A stretch of DNA of 64,000 nucleotides from Mantamonas sphyraenae (lineage: Eukaryota > CRuMs > Mantamonadidae), in assembly GCA_026936335.1 (NCBI GenBank), contig JAPMXV010000031.1, positions 248,001 through 312,000 on the forward strand. The letters are read 5' to 3'. The notes beneath the pieces are model-generated. The model saw only the letters and a program-made list of their open reading frames with translations. It did not search any database and was not told where the DNA came from. The position numbers were made by a program, and so were the translations under genes. Of the stretch, positions 10,701 to 17,902 are shown in pieces (the stretch's first letter is position 1; every line of letters begins with the position of its first letter).

Positions 10701-10858
10701 TGCTCATGCCCCAGGTGCTGCTGATCATCAACCCGCGCGCAGCTCGTGTCATTGTCCTGCGCGACGCAGAGGAGATGGACGGACAGGTCGACATGGCACT
10801 CCAGGCGTATGGCATCGACCTCGGACAGGATGTGACAACGTCTGTGGTGGGTCTTTGA
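7739..10858 (+). CDS. Patched-related RND transporter with sterol-sensing-type domain, 1,039 aa
   Basis: Single exon, ATG 7739 (MRKKANRVRTRLRWYEKPAV) to TGA 10858. The architecture is the standard Patched/NPC1/dispatched duplication. TM1 lies near residues 42-62, followed by a large luminal or extracellular loop to about 270. A five-pass sterol-sensing region spans about 275-440 and contains LGIGMDDAYLLLH, the Asp-bearing motif of TM4 in RND proteins. A Ser/Thr-rich cytosolic linker runs about 450-610, TM7 lies near 620-640, a second loop extends to about 845, and five TMs fill 850-1000 with the matching YGSIVDYSAHVAHQYM motif. Both TM4 and TM10 keep acidic residues, consistent with ion-driven transport. 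The cargo is probably a sterol or other lipid, by family. Length and layout match PTCHD-type members; there is no evidence of Hedgehog signalling. Confidence 0.9.
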   Translation: MRKKANRVRTRLRWYEKPAVHIDLWLHGFFFRLGKSVSRRPHVFVFLPLALSVLAILGWGRVQIQSPTVSDLAPAESVPLQGYMLWSRYFNSYGGNLQIVIRYGSRELLSEVRTYVDQWESPLRARGGGGYYASDFCLPANVSASRVITLERQPRPVRQKCRVFSAPLSGDTTFVSASENVTSRLDVRPGVTVVGEYGVGMKLHNVESTAPGSATSQTFRLLVPFERVRVGDAIHGPRQPIELELEQSINQRSWTHAGPKSEVIASLDRLYGVDIYIVLGFLALFGAVMVYAWLSSARSARGQWRLWFAPMSFVSSTLSILATWGLFFWLGWYPVLATMFSFIVCLGIGMDDAYLLLHLIDHAHGKPSTRLAHGMAHAGPAIVMTSITDAIVFAIGTTSSVPYIRDMCIITCATVIVDAIMQSTFFVALLYLDMVRQHAQTDRLGCVPCMRACCQPGYATRVGDTTSFDLAVEYEPSVGGMSTSSSGVQPETGTMAHNGNSSRGGSISRSSSLYATMTPETAASTITPGIATPTETGFSIHTETQFTESEGPSPRDSLPALDTNDAARKDSRIVDAELRVEHVGANPKRNSNPPRARVQGFANIPRWAQTHWIARIHSSRLGTVLATCFVVLAVIVIASATSSFQPGLISPRDQSFPGEAVYEVDLTLTTHFTRQEDMFAIVRFGENQQPSSAVFQQKWNSLFARVVALPASNITVLPGTARNWLQDMAAWAAAEQATPTLPTDTVAFGRLLHRFLDDARFSTYREDMIFAKEYVAGTYERVLEACVFVVPIKQVETTQETFQGANKFFAAVEKARNDVVGASSEWNIHLAAPQWLELDSTSTIFAKIAQDLLVSSLAMFVVFWLFLFDPRVSAALVGVLLFLAFFAVSVVHLAGFAFDSQAMLSLLLSYGSIVDYSAHVAHQYMISVHRKPRQRLEMALNHIGGILVDAFVTTALSSIICLFLTNSLLGFFVLYSVAVVTAFIFAAVLMPQVLLIINPRAARVIVLRDAEEMDGQVDMALQAYGIDLGQDVTTSVVGL

Positions 10859-10875
10859 GCGCGCGGTGCAGTCCG

Positions 10876-13359
10876 TCAGCGTGCGTGTTTTCGCGACACG
10901 GCTTGGCCGCCGAGCGAGCGCACCTGACTCAGGATGGTGGCGTAGGCCTCGTCTCTTCGCAGGACGTAGGCGAATGTAAAGTTTTTGCGATCACTGAGTA
11001 CGATGTCGATGCAGGTTTCCAGGCCCACGTAGGTGCCCTTCTTGATGTACACCACCGACGTCAGCGGGATCACAATGGACACGTTGTCGTCATCCCCACC
11101 CGTGACATTGTCGGCTTCCCACACCAAATGCGTGCCCGTGAGCAGCAGCCATCCTCGCAGCGGGAAGCGGCCCAGAATGCACGAGAAGCGGTCCATGATG
11201 TGTCGCGACGCCCCATCGCCCAGTTGCGCCAAGTACGGTCGCAGGGGATCATACCGCTCCCTCCACGACAACGTCGAAGCCGCTTCCTGTTGATGGCCCT
11301 CGTCGCCGTCATCTCCAGCACTAGGCTCCAGAGGCGGCTGAGTGTCCAACGCCTCGCCCATGTCCAACGGTATGGCCAGCTCGCCACTCAAAAACGCTGG
11401 TGATTCGGCAGCAGCCGCTGCTGCAATGAGGGCACTGGCAGGCGTAGACACTGCCCCCGCGGCGGTGGCATTGTCTGCCACTGTCGGTGTGGCGCCGCTG
11501 TCGAAGCCTCCGTCGTCACTGTCGTCGGCAGAGGGCACGGGCGAGGACCAAGCGGCCTCAGGGGAGCCAATGGGATGGATGCGAAGGGAGCCTTGGAGAA
11601 CGTCGCGCCAATTGTCCAGGAGAAAGGCAAAACAGACCTGAAGGGTGGCGACGGCGTAACCCTGCTTGCCAGTGCCAAGACCCGCGTTCAGGAAACGGTC
11701 CATTTCAAAGAGGTGGACGACGAGGTCGGGTACGCGTGCGTGGACGATGACGTAACACAGCAGTGGGATCACCACGTCGGTGTTGAGCATAAGCTTCTCT
11801 CCGTCCACATCCAGCTCCGGGTCCTCCCGTGTCTTGTCTTGCCAATAGTCCACCACACAATGGTTGATCCATTGCAACGTGGCCACCAGTGCCTCCACCT
11901 TTTCCATGGGTGTTTGCACGTGCCTCAGACAGCTGAACGCAACCACGGCCGCCCTGTATGGCAGGTACGGATCCCACACCTCGCTCTGTGTGTTGCTGTC
12001 GCTGTTTCCGTACACATCATCGCCCACCCCGCCGACAAGTTGCTGTGCCATTTGATTGGCACTGGCACTGCTCACGCTGCGCACGCGTTGGCCCCTCGTG
12101 CCGCCCGTGGGTGTCCCTTTGCTTCTCCTCTTCTTCCCTCCCAGGCGCATGTCCGCCGTGTATGGGTTGTTGTCGTCCACTCGTGCATAGATGAGCACCG
12201 AGGTGACGTCGTCCAAGAATTGCACGCGTTGGTGCACCACGCCGTCGACCAGCCCTGGCTGCCCCACCCCGCGACTGTTCAGCTCCCCGTGGCCCGGCCG
12301 TCCCTCCTGGTCTGTTTTGCGCTTGCGACGTGCTTGGTGCAGGTCAAACTGTCGCAACGACGACGCCACCTGTGCACTGATATCGCTGTCTGGCGTGCCC
12401 AGCCGCTTGCGTCGATCAATGGGTGAACTCACCTCCCACCCGTCCGTCACACTCGACTCCACCTCCAACTTGGCTTCCATGGCCAACTCTGCCTCGTTGC
12501 GCACCCCGCCACTGCTGCTTCCCACGCTCCCCATGCTCCCAATGCTGTCGCTGCTGTTGTTCAGCAGACCCGACAACGACGACGCCGACGAAAACGACCC
12601 GCCCTCCGCCTGGGAAGTGCCTGTTCCTGATACCCCTTGGCCCCCATCCTCGTCTATCCCCTCCTCTTTGCTCCGCTGCGGCTGTTCGTAGCGGTCGTCA
12701 TGCAGACACAGCTCCTCCGGGACGCCGAAATCGGCCGGGGTGCAAAACTGCAGCGCTTCCACCGCGCTGGCGTACTTTTGCACGTCCTCGGCGTGCTATA
12801 CACATACACACCCGACGAGAGTGAAGTGGAGGGCGGCGCATGCGTGTATGCGTCATATGGGTCAGCGACATGGTGTGTGTGTGTGCGTGTATGTGGTGAA
12901 CGAGGGGCAAAAGAAGAGGGTGTGTGATGTGTGGGTGAGGAGACGTACCGCGGCCACAATCAACGAACGCAGCAAAGGGCGCACATGCGGAAACACAATG
13001 GCCTGCATGACGCTGTCAAACATCTCGCTGCGGTCTTTGGAGACACTGGCAGCGTCGTTGACGTTGAAGGTGGCTCGCATGATGAGGGTGTTGAAATCGG
13101 CGAGTTCGCTTGCAAACTGGTCCAGCTTCTTGCGCAGGCTGCGTGTGTTCTCCAGCGGCGAGAACGCGTGCTTGAACATAAAATACTCGCAGGTGCTGGT
13201 GATCACCGGGTTCAGCGGGTGCAGCTGTGACCCCAAATCGGCCAGGTGCACTTGCAGCAGGTCCAGACTTGCGTCCCGTGAACTGACCAGCGTGTACCAC
13301 TCCCGATCGATTTGCTCACACGCCGCAAGCACCTGTTGCATCACTTCGTCACGCGACAT
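10876..13359 (-). CDS. VPS9-domain Rab exchange factor with C-terminal GRAM/PH-like domain, two exons, 776 aa
   Basis: Exon one runs 13359-12949 (MSRDEVMQQVLAACEQIDRE) to a GTACGT donor. A 153-base intron ends in TATAG. Exon two runs 12795-10876. The join is phase 0 (LIVAA-HAEDVQKYA). The first 150 residues are helical, like the bundle that precedes many VPS9 domains. The VPS9 domain lies at about 412-535: MEKVEALVATLQWINHCVVD, then DVVIPLLCYVIVHARVPDLV and KQGYAVATLQVCFAFL, matching the alpha-helical core that opens Rab5-type GTPases. Residues about 664-772 form a GRAM or PH-like fold (GWLLLTGTHLVWEAD, SIVIPLTSVVYIKKG), likely for phosphoinositide binding. The expected role is Rab5/Rab21 activation on early endosomes. 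Gly/Ser-rich linkers separate the domains. The end is 17 bases from the convergent Patched-like gene. Confidence 0.85.
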
Positions 13360-13711
13360 CCCTTCCCCAGCTTCTTTCTCACACTCTCCGCCCGGTGTGT
13401 GTGTGTGTGTGTATGTGTGTGTGGAGGAAGGATGTCTTGTTGCCTGCCACTGCGCCTCCGTGCCACCGTACGCCTTGCCCCGATCTCCACCCATCACACG
13501 CGTCCCCTGCATCCTCACTCACACTGATAACAGGCACACTTGCGTGCGGAGGACGAGATGAGAGCTGCTTGCTCGACGTGGGATGGAGTTCGGAGGGGCA
13601 GCTCGCTCTCCACCCCAGCCAAACACTTTGCCCGCCCTGTCACACACACACAGGCAACCCACCTCACCCCAAAAACCATAGCACACACAAAGGAAGAAAG
13701 AATAAGACACA
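13360..13711. other. Divergent intergenic spacer with a GT/CA repeat, 352 bases
   Basis: The spacer lies between the divergent VPS9-GRAM gene and the small multipass gene. It holds a (GT)n-type tract near 13396-13425, which is a CA-rich leader as seen from the VPS9 gene. A second CA-rich stretch (13640-13700) lies just before the other start codon. Otherwise I see no gene. Confidence 0.5.
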
Positions 13712-14314
13712 ATGGGCGACATGGTCACGATGATTGGTGGCGCGCTGACGGGCTTGCTCGCGTTTTGGAGCATGTTTGTGATTTTGCCGCGGCGGAAAGA
13801 TGGCGAAAGCGAGCGACACGCGCAGGAGGCGTGGGCTCGGCACGCAAACACAGTGTGCCTGCGACTGATTGCATTTGGGTCATTGCACATGCTGTCGTGG
13901 CTGTTTGAGCTTGTGAGCGGCGAGGCAACGGTGTACAACGAGTTGCTGGCCTTTGTCATCCTGCTGCTGCTGGTGGGCCTCTCTGCCATCCAGGCACACA
14001 TGCATGGCCAACACTGGCGCAAGCCACAGCGCAACGACAGACAGGTGTACAAGGAGGCCAAGGTGTTGGCCCTGGTGTTGAGCTTTGCCGTCGCCGCACG
14101 TCTTTCCCTCAGCCCCGAACTGGCAGACTTTGTCAGCTCCGCCTATGTCACAGCCGTCATCTTTGCCGTGTTTTACTACGGCCTTGTCTACCACGACTCC
14201 TATCAGGGCTTTGGTGGCATGGCCAGCTTTGTCACACAGTTTACCCGCCACCTTCGTGTCGACCCGTCCTCCACAGTGTCCACCATGCCCCCCACAGAAA
14301 TCAAGAGTCAGTGA
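13712..14314 (+). CDS. Small multipass membrane protein, 200 aa, unrecognised
   Basis: Single exon, ATG 13712 (MGDMVTMIGGALTGLLAFW) to TGA 14314. Five hydrophobic segments lie at about residues 5-25, 46-65, 73-94, 118-136 and 144-162, separated by short polar loops (RRKDGESERHAQEAW, HWRKPQRNDRQVYKEAK). The C-terminal ~35 residues are soluble and Ser/Thr/Pro-rich. A second in-frame ATG is at codon 4, so the exact start is uncertain by three residues. I do not recognise the family and see no catalytic motif. It converges on the ABC transporter gene across a 100-base spacer. Confidence 0.7.
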   Translation: MGDMVTMIGGALTGLLAFWSMFVILPRRKDGESERHAQEAWARHANTVCLRLIAFGSLHMLSWLFELVSGEATVYNELLAFVILLLLVGLSAIQAHMHGQHWRKPQRNDRQVYKEAKVLALVLSFAVAARLSLSPELADFVSSAYVTAVIFAVFYYGLVYHDSYQGFGGMASFVTQFTRHLRVDPSSTVSTMPPTEIKSQ

Positions 14315-14348
14315 GGAAGGTGAAGAACGGTGGTTCCTGGTCCAACCG

Positions 14349-14363
14349 CCCCCCCCCCCCCCC
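14349..14363. repeat. Homopolymer C run (15 bases)
   Basis: An uninterrupted C tract lies between the convergent stops of the small multipass gene and the ABC transporter gene. It could act in 3'-end formation, or its length could be a sequencing artefact; neither gene's frame depends on it. Confidence 0.8.
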
Positions 14364-14414
14364 TCGGGAGGGTGTGAAGCAGCAAAGGAGGGGGGATTGA
14401 AGAAGAAATGACAC

Positions 14415-16373
14415 TCATTCGTCGTCGCCCTTGCCCACACCGACACCATTGGATGCAGCCACCAGCTGCTCGTCGACCGCCTCTTGATACAACGCAAACT
14501 GACTGGCCATGACGGCGCGATATTGGCCGCCCTTGTCTTGCATCAGATCTGTGTGGGTGCCCGTTTGCACGATTCGGCCTCGGTCCATGACAACAAGCAT
14601 GTCTGCGTCCTTGACAGTGGCCAACCGGTGGGCCACAATCAGCGTGGTGCGTCCCTGTTCCACCTTTTCCAGGGCTGCCTGCACAATGGCTTCGCTTTCG
14701 CCGTCCAAGGCACTGGAGACCTCGTCCAGGAGCAGAATGGGAGGATTCTTCAGCAGGACGCGTGCAATGGCAACCAATTGCTTCTGGCCGCCGCTCAGCG
14801 TGACTCCCTTTTCGCCACACTGTGTGTGGTATCCCTTTGGCAAGCGGGACACAAACGTGTCGCAGTTGGCCATCTGGGCAGCAGCAATCACTTCCTCGTC
14901 TGTGGCTCCCGGGTTGCCGTAGCGGATGTTCTCCATGATGCTCAGTGCAAACAGAGCAGGCTCCTGTTCGACCATGCCCACCTGCTTGCGCAGCCATTCT
15001 GGGTCGTAGTCGGCCACATTGGTGCCCGCCAGGAGCACCGCACCGCCCTGTACGTCGTACATGCGTGACACCAACTTGAGCAAAGTCGACTTGCCACTGC
15101 CGCTGTGGCCCACAAAGGCACACCGAGTGCCTGCCGGGATGTGCAGCGAGAGGGATGGCAGTACCACGACGTCGGGACGCGTCGGATAGCAAAAGTGGAC
15201 GTCTTCAAAGTCAATGTCACCGGAAGCCTGTTGCGGGGTGCCTTGCACACCGCCTTGGATGTTCATGCGCGGTGCACGTTGAATGATGGCAATGATCCGT
15301 TCTGCGCTGCCCAACATCTTGGCCATCTCGGGCAGAATGGAGATGAGCGACAGCAGCGCAAACACCGTGTTCATGGCCAGGAACACAAACTCAAACATTT
15401 GGCCCACAGACAGCTTGCCGTCGATGATGAGGGTGGCGCCGTACCACAACCCGGCCAGAAACGACGCAAACAAGCACATGTCAATCAGCGACTCAAACAC
15501 AGACTCGACCAGATACTTGCGACGCGCCACACGGAACTGTTCCTGCACAATGGAAGCGTAGCGACGATGCTCCTCGCGCTCACGGCCAAACGAGCGCACG
15601 GTGCGGATCAGCGAGACAATCTCCTCCGCAGCCGCGCCGGCCTTGGCCAGCAGATCGAGACAGCGCTTCTGCAGACGCTCCACAAGGCTGCCCTGGAAGA
15701 AGAGAAAGAGGGCAGAGAGCGGAGTGAGGCTGAACATGACCAGCGTGAGCTCCCAGCTGAGGTTGAACATCAGGACAACCCCCACGCCGGCAATGGCAAC
15801 GTTGGAGGCAAACCAGTTGACTTGGCCCGACAAAGAGTCTTGCACTTCGTTTGTGTCTGTGTTAAGCCGCGACACCAGAGACCCTGTCTTGGTGGCGTCG
15901 AAAAATCCGATTTCCTGAGAAATTGCCGCCTGGAAGATCTGCTCTCGTAGCCGGGCTGCAAACGCCTCCCCGTTCACGTCGAACACATAGTTGCCCAGGC
16001 CATCCAGTAGACTAAAGGAACCAAAAAGGACGCCAATGTGAAGCACCGCCTGCCACAGGAGGGCGTTTCGTTGATCTGCTGGAGCCTGTGTGGCATCGAT
16101 CAGCTTCCCGTACTGCTGGTTGGCGGCCTGGAAAGCCAGACCGGCAGCTGTCACCAAAAGAAAGGCAACAATGTACTGGGGAATCTCTGGGCGAGCCAGG
16201 CGCATGAGGACCAGCAGTGTTTGCCCAAGGGGCTCTTTCGGCCCATCTTCCGAGGACGACGAGGACGACGAGGACGACGAAGCTTGGCTCTTGACGTCGT
16301 CCTCATCTGCGTTGATGGCAAAGGACGACGCAGGCGAAGGTTCCAGAAGCCTGGACTTTTCGTCTGCGAGCAT
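14415..16373 (-). CDS. ABCB-type half transporter (TAP/MDL-like), about 652 aa
   Basis: One transmembrane domain of about six helices is followed by one nucleotide-binding domain, the layout of homodimeric ABCB half transporters. The NBD has Walker A GHSGSGKST, a Q loop (VGMVEQEPALF), signature LSGGQKQL, Walker B ILLLDEVSSALD and H-loop AHRL, so it should hydrolyse ATP. Three in-frame starts are possible: 16622, 16433 and 16373. I chose 16373 because it leaves a 58-base spacer to the divergent kinase gene, like other head-to-head pairs here. That start begins MLADEKSRLLEP, and EKSRLL fits the acidic dileucine signal for lysosome/vacuole sorting. The longest form would instead start with an Arg/Ser/Leu-rich stretch resembling a mitochondrial presequence, so the location is open. 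Substrate unknown. Confidence 0.85.
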   Translation of the reverse strand: MLADEKSRLLEPSPASSFAINADEDDVKSQASSSSSSSSSSEDGPKEPLGQTLLVLMRLARPEIPQYIVAFLLVTAAGLAFQAANQQYGKLIDATQAPADQRNALLWQAVLHIGVLFGSFSLLDGLGNYVFDVNGEAFAARLREQIFQAAISQEIGFFDATKTGSLVSRLNTDTNEVQDSLSGQVNWFASNVAIAGVGVVLMFNLSWELTLVMFSLTPLSALFLFFQGSLVERLQKRCLDLLAKAGAAAEEIVSLIRTVRSFGREREEHRRYASIVQEQFRVARRKYLVESVFESLIDMCLFASFLAGLWYGATLIIDGKLSVGQMFEFVFLAMNTVFALLSLISILPEMAKMLGSAERIIAIIQRAPRMNIQGGVQGTPQQASGDIDFEDVHFCYPTRPDVVVLPSLSLHIPAGTRCAFVGHSGSGKSTLLKLVSRMYDVQGGAVLLAGTNVADYDPEWLRKQVGMVEQEPALFALSIMENIRYGNPGATDEEVIAAAQMANCDTFVSRLPKGYHTQCGEKGVTLSGGQKQLVAIARVLLKNPPILLLDEVSSALDGESEAIVQAALEKVEQGRTTLIVAHRLATVKDADMLVVMDRGRIVQTGTHTDLMQDKGGQYRAVMASQFALYQEAVDEQLVAASNGVGVGKGDDE

Positions 16374-16431
16374 TGGGGTGGGGGAGTAGTGATGCGATGC
16401 GCTGCGCTGGCCAGCCCAGCGCACCATTGCC
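16374..16431. promoter_or_regulatory. Short head-to-head spacer between ABC transporter and kinase genes
   Basis: If the ABC transporter starts at 16373 and the kinase at 16432, these 58 bases must serve both as leaders and at least part of both promoters. The sequence is GC-rich with GATGCG/CTGCGC-type short repeats and no TATA element. Inferred from gene positions only. Confidence 0.35.
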
Positions 16432-17880
16432 ATGTTCTGGGTCTTTGGCCGCAAAAAGGCAGCGTACGAAGTGGACGAGGACGAAGAGGATGAGCAAGAC
16501 GCTGGGGACCAACTCAAAGACACGGGGAAGGGCAAGGGGGGCAGCGTGGAGACGGAGGAGAACAACCTGGACGACAACAACGACGGCATCAGCGACGCCA
16601 CACGACGCAACGCCCTGCACACAGCGACATACCTGACACAATACTATGCCAACTTGCTTGCGTACCACAACGGGCGCCGTCTGCGGCGTGTGCAGATGGA
16701 AGAGCGGCTGGAGGAGCTTGGAGCAAGCGAGGAAGTTCGCAAGGCGGCGCTGGAGGAGCTTCTGGACATGGAATCTGTGCACCTGCGTTTGAAGCGCAAA
16801 CGAAGCACTGTAAATGACTATTCGGTGTTGAGTAAGCTGGGGGAGGGTGCGTATGGGGCGGTGAGTGTGGCCATCAACCGCGACACCGGAGCTGTGGTGG
16901 CGCTGAAGGAGATTCAGAAGGCCCATCTGCTGGAGATGGGACGCGATTTGGACAGCGTCCTCATGGAACGGGACGTGTTGATGGCCGTGTCTGCGTCACG
17001 ACGTATGGTGCGGTTGTACGACGCGTTCCAGTCCCGGGATGCCCTCTTTCTTGCCATGGAGTTTTGTGCTGGGGGAAACCTGCGCACGCTGCTCAACAAC
17101 ATTGTGCTGTTGCACGAGGAGCACGCACGCGTGTACATGGTGGAGCTCATTGCCTGTGTGCAGGAGCTGCACAAGGCTGGATTTGTGCACCTCGATCTCA
17201 AGCCCGAAAACGTCATGATCAGCAAGACCGGCCATCTCAAGCTGACCGACTTTGGCCTCAGCAGACCTGTCGGTGCAAGTGTCTCGACGGCTGTTGGCTC
17301 CCCTCAGTACATTGCACCAGAGTTGCTGCAGGGGGAAGAGACACAAATCACCGCGGCTGCCGACTGGTGGTCTGTGGGTGTCCTCATGTACGAAATGCTG
17401 ACGGGTTTTGTGCCTTTTGACGGTCGTACACCCCAGGATGTGTTTCAAGAGGTGCTGGACAGCGAGAATGTGCTGCAGCGCCCAGAGAGCAACGACGACA
17501 CCGTCCCATCCATGAGCGACATGGCGTGGACGCTGATCTGGGGCATGCTTCGTCCAGACCCCAACGAGCGGTTCACCGTCGACGCCATTTGCAACCATCC
17601 CTTTTTCGATGGAGTGGACTTTGAAGCTCGCCATCCTGCCTTGTTTGTGCCCCGATTGGCCAACGAGCTTGATCTCGCGTACTTTTCCGACGTCGACCAG
17701 GATGGCATGCCAAGTTTGACCCTGGAGAATGTCATTCTGGGCGATGCGGTCGACACAAGCTTCTCCGGCTCGGGCACATTCGGTCGTAGTGCTACGCTGC
17801 GAGTCAAGGGCTTCACCATGAAGAATGTCAACTTTGACGTCGCCGAGATCATTTCGCAGCTTGGGCTGGCGCGCGGGTGA
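16432..17880 (+). CDS. NDR/LATS-like AGC kinase with altered HRD motif, 482 aa
   Basis: Single exon, ATG 16432 to TGA 17880. After an acidic N-terminus, residues about 68-125 (TYLTQYYANLLAYHNGRRL onward to HLRLKRKRS) match the N-terminal regulatory region of NDR/LATS kinases that binds MOB co-activators. The kinase domain (about 129-398) has the glycine loop GEGAYG, catalytic Lys in VALKEI, DFG in KLTDFGLS and VGSPQYIAPELL. The catalytic loop reads HLDLKPEN, so the Arg of HRD is Leu while the catalytic Asp is kept. The long insert usual between DFG and APE in NDR kinases is absent, and the end (VAEIISQLGLARG) lacks the Phe-rich hydrophobic motif phosphorylated by upstream kinases. It should be active but wired differently from classic Hippo/MEN/SIN kinases. 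Members of this group control growth, mitotic exit or morphogenesis. Confidence 0.85.
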   Translation: MFWVFGRKKAAYEVDEDEEDEQDAGDQLKDTGKGKGGSVETEENNLDDNNDGISDATRRNALHTATYLTQYYANLLAYHNGRRLRRVQMEERLEELGASEEVRKAALEELLDMESVHLRLKRKRSTVNDYSVLSKLGEGAYGAVSVAINRDTGAVVALKEIQKAHLLEMGRDLDSVLMERDVLMAVSASRRMVRLYDAFQSRDALFLAMEFCAGGNLRTLLNNIVLLHEEHARVYMVELIACVQELHKAGFVHLDLKPENVMISKTGHLKLTDFGLSRPVGASVSTAVGSPQYIAPELLQGEETQITAAADWWSVGVLMYEMLTGFVPFDGRTPQDVFQEVLDSENVLQRPESNDDTVPSMSDMAWTLIWGMLRPDPNERFTVDAICNHPFFDGVDFEARHPALFVPRLANELDLAYFSDVDQDGMPSLTLENVILGDAVDTSFSGSGTFGRSATLRVKGFTMKNVNFDVAEIISQLGLARG

Positions 17881-17902
17881 ATTCATGTCCATTTTGCATT
17901 CT

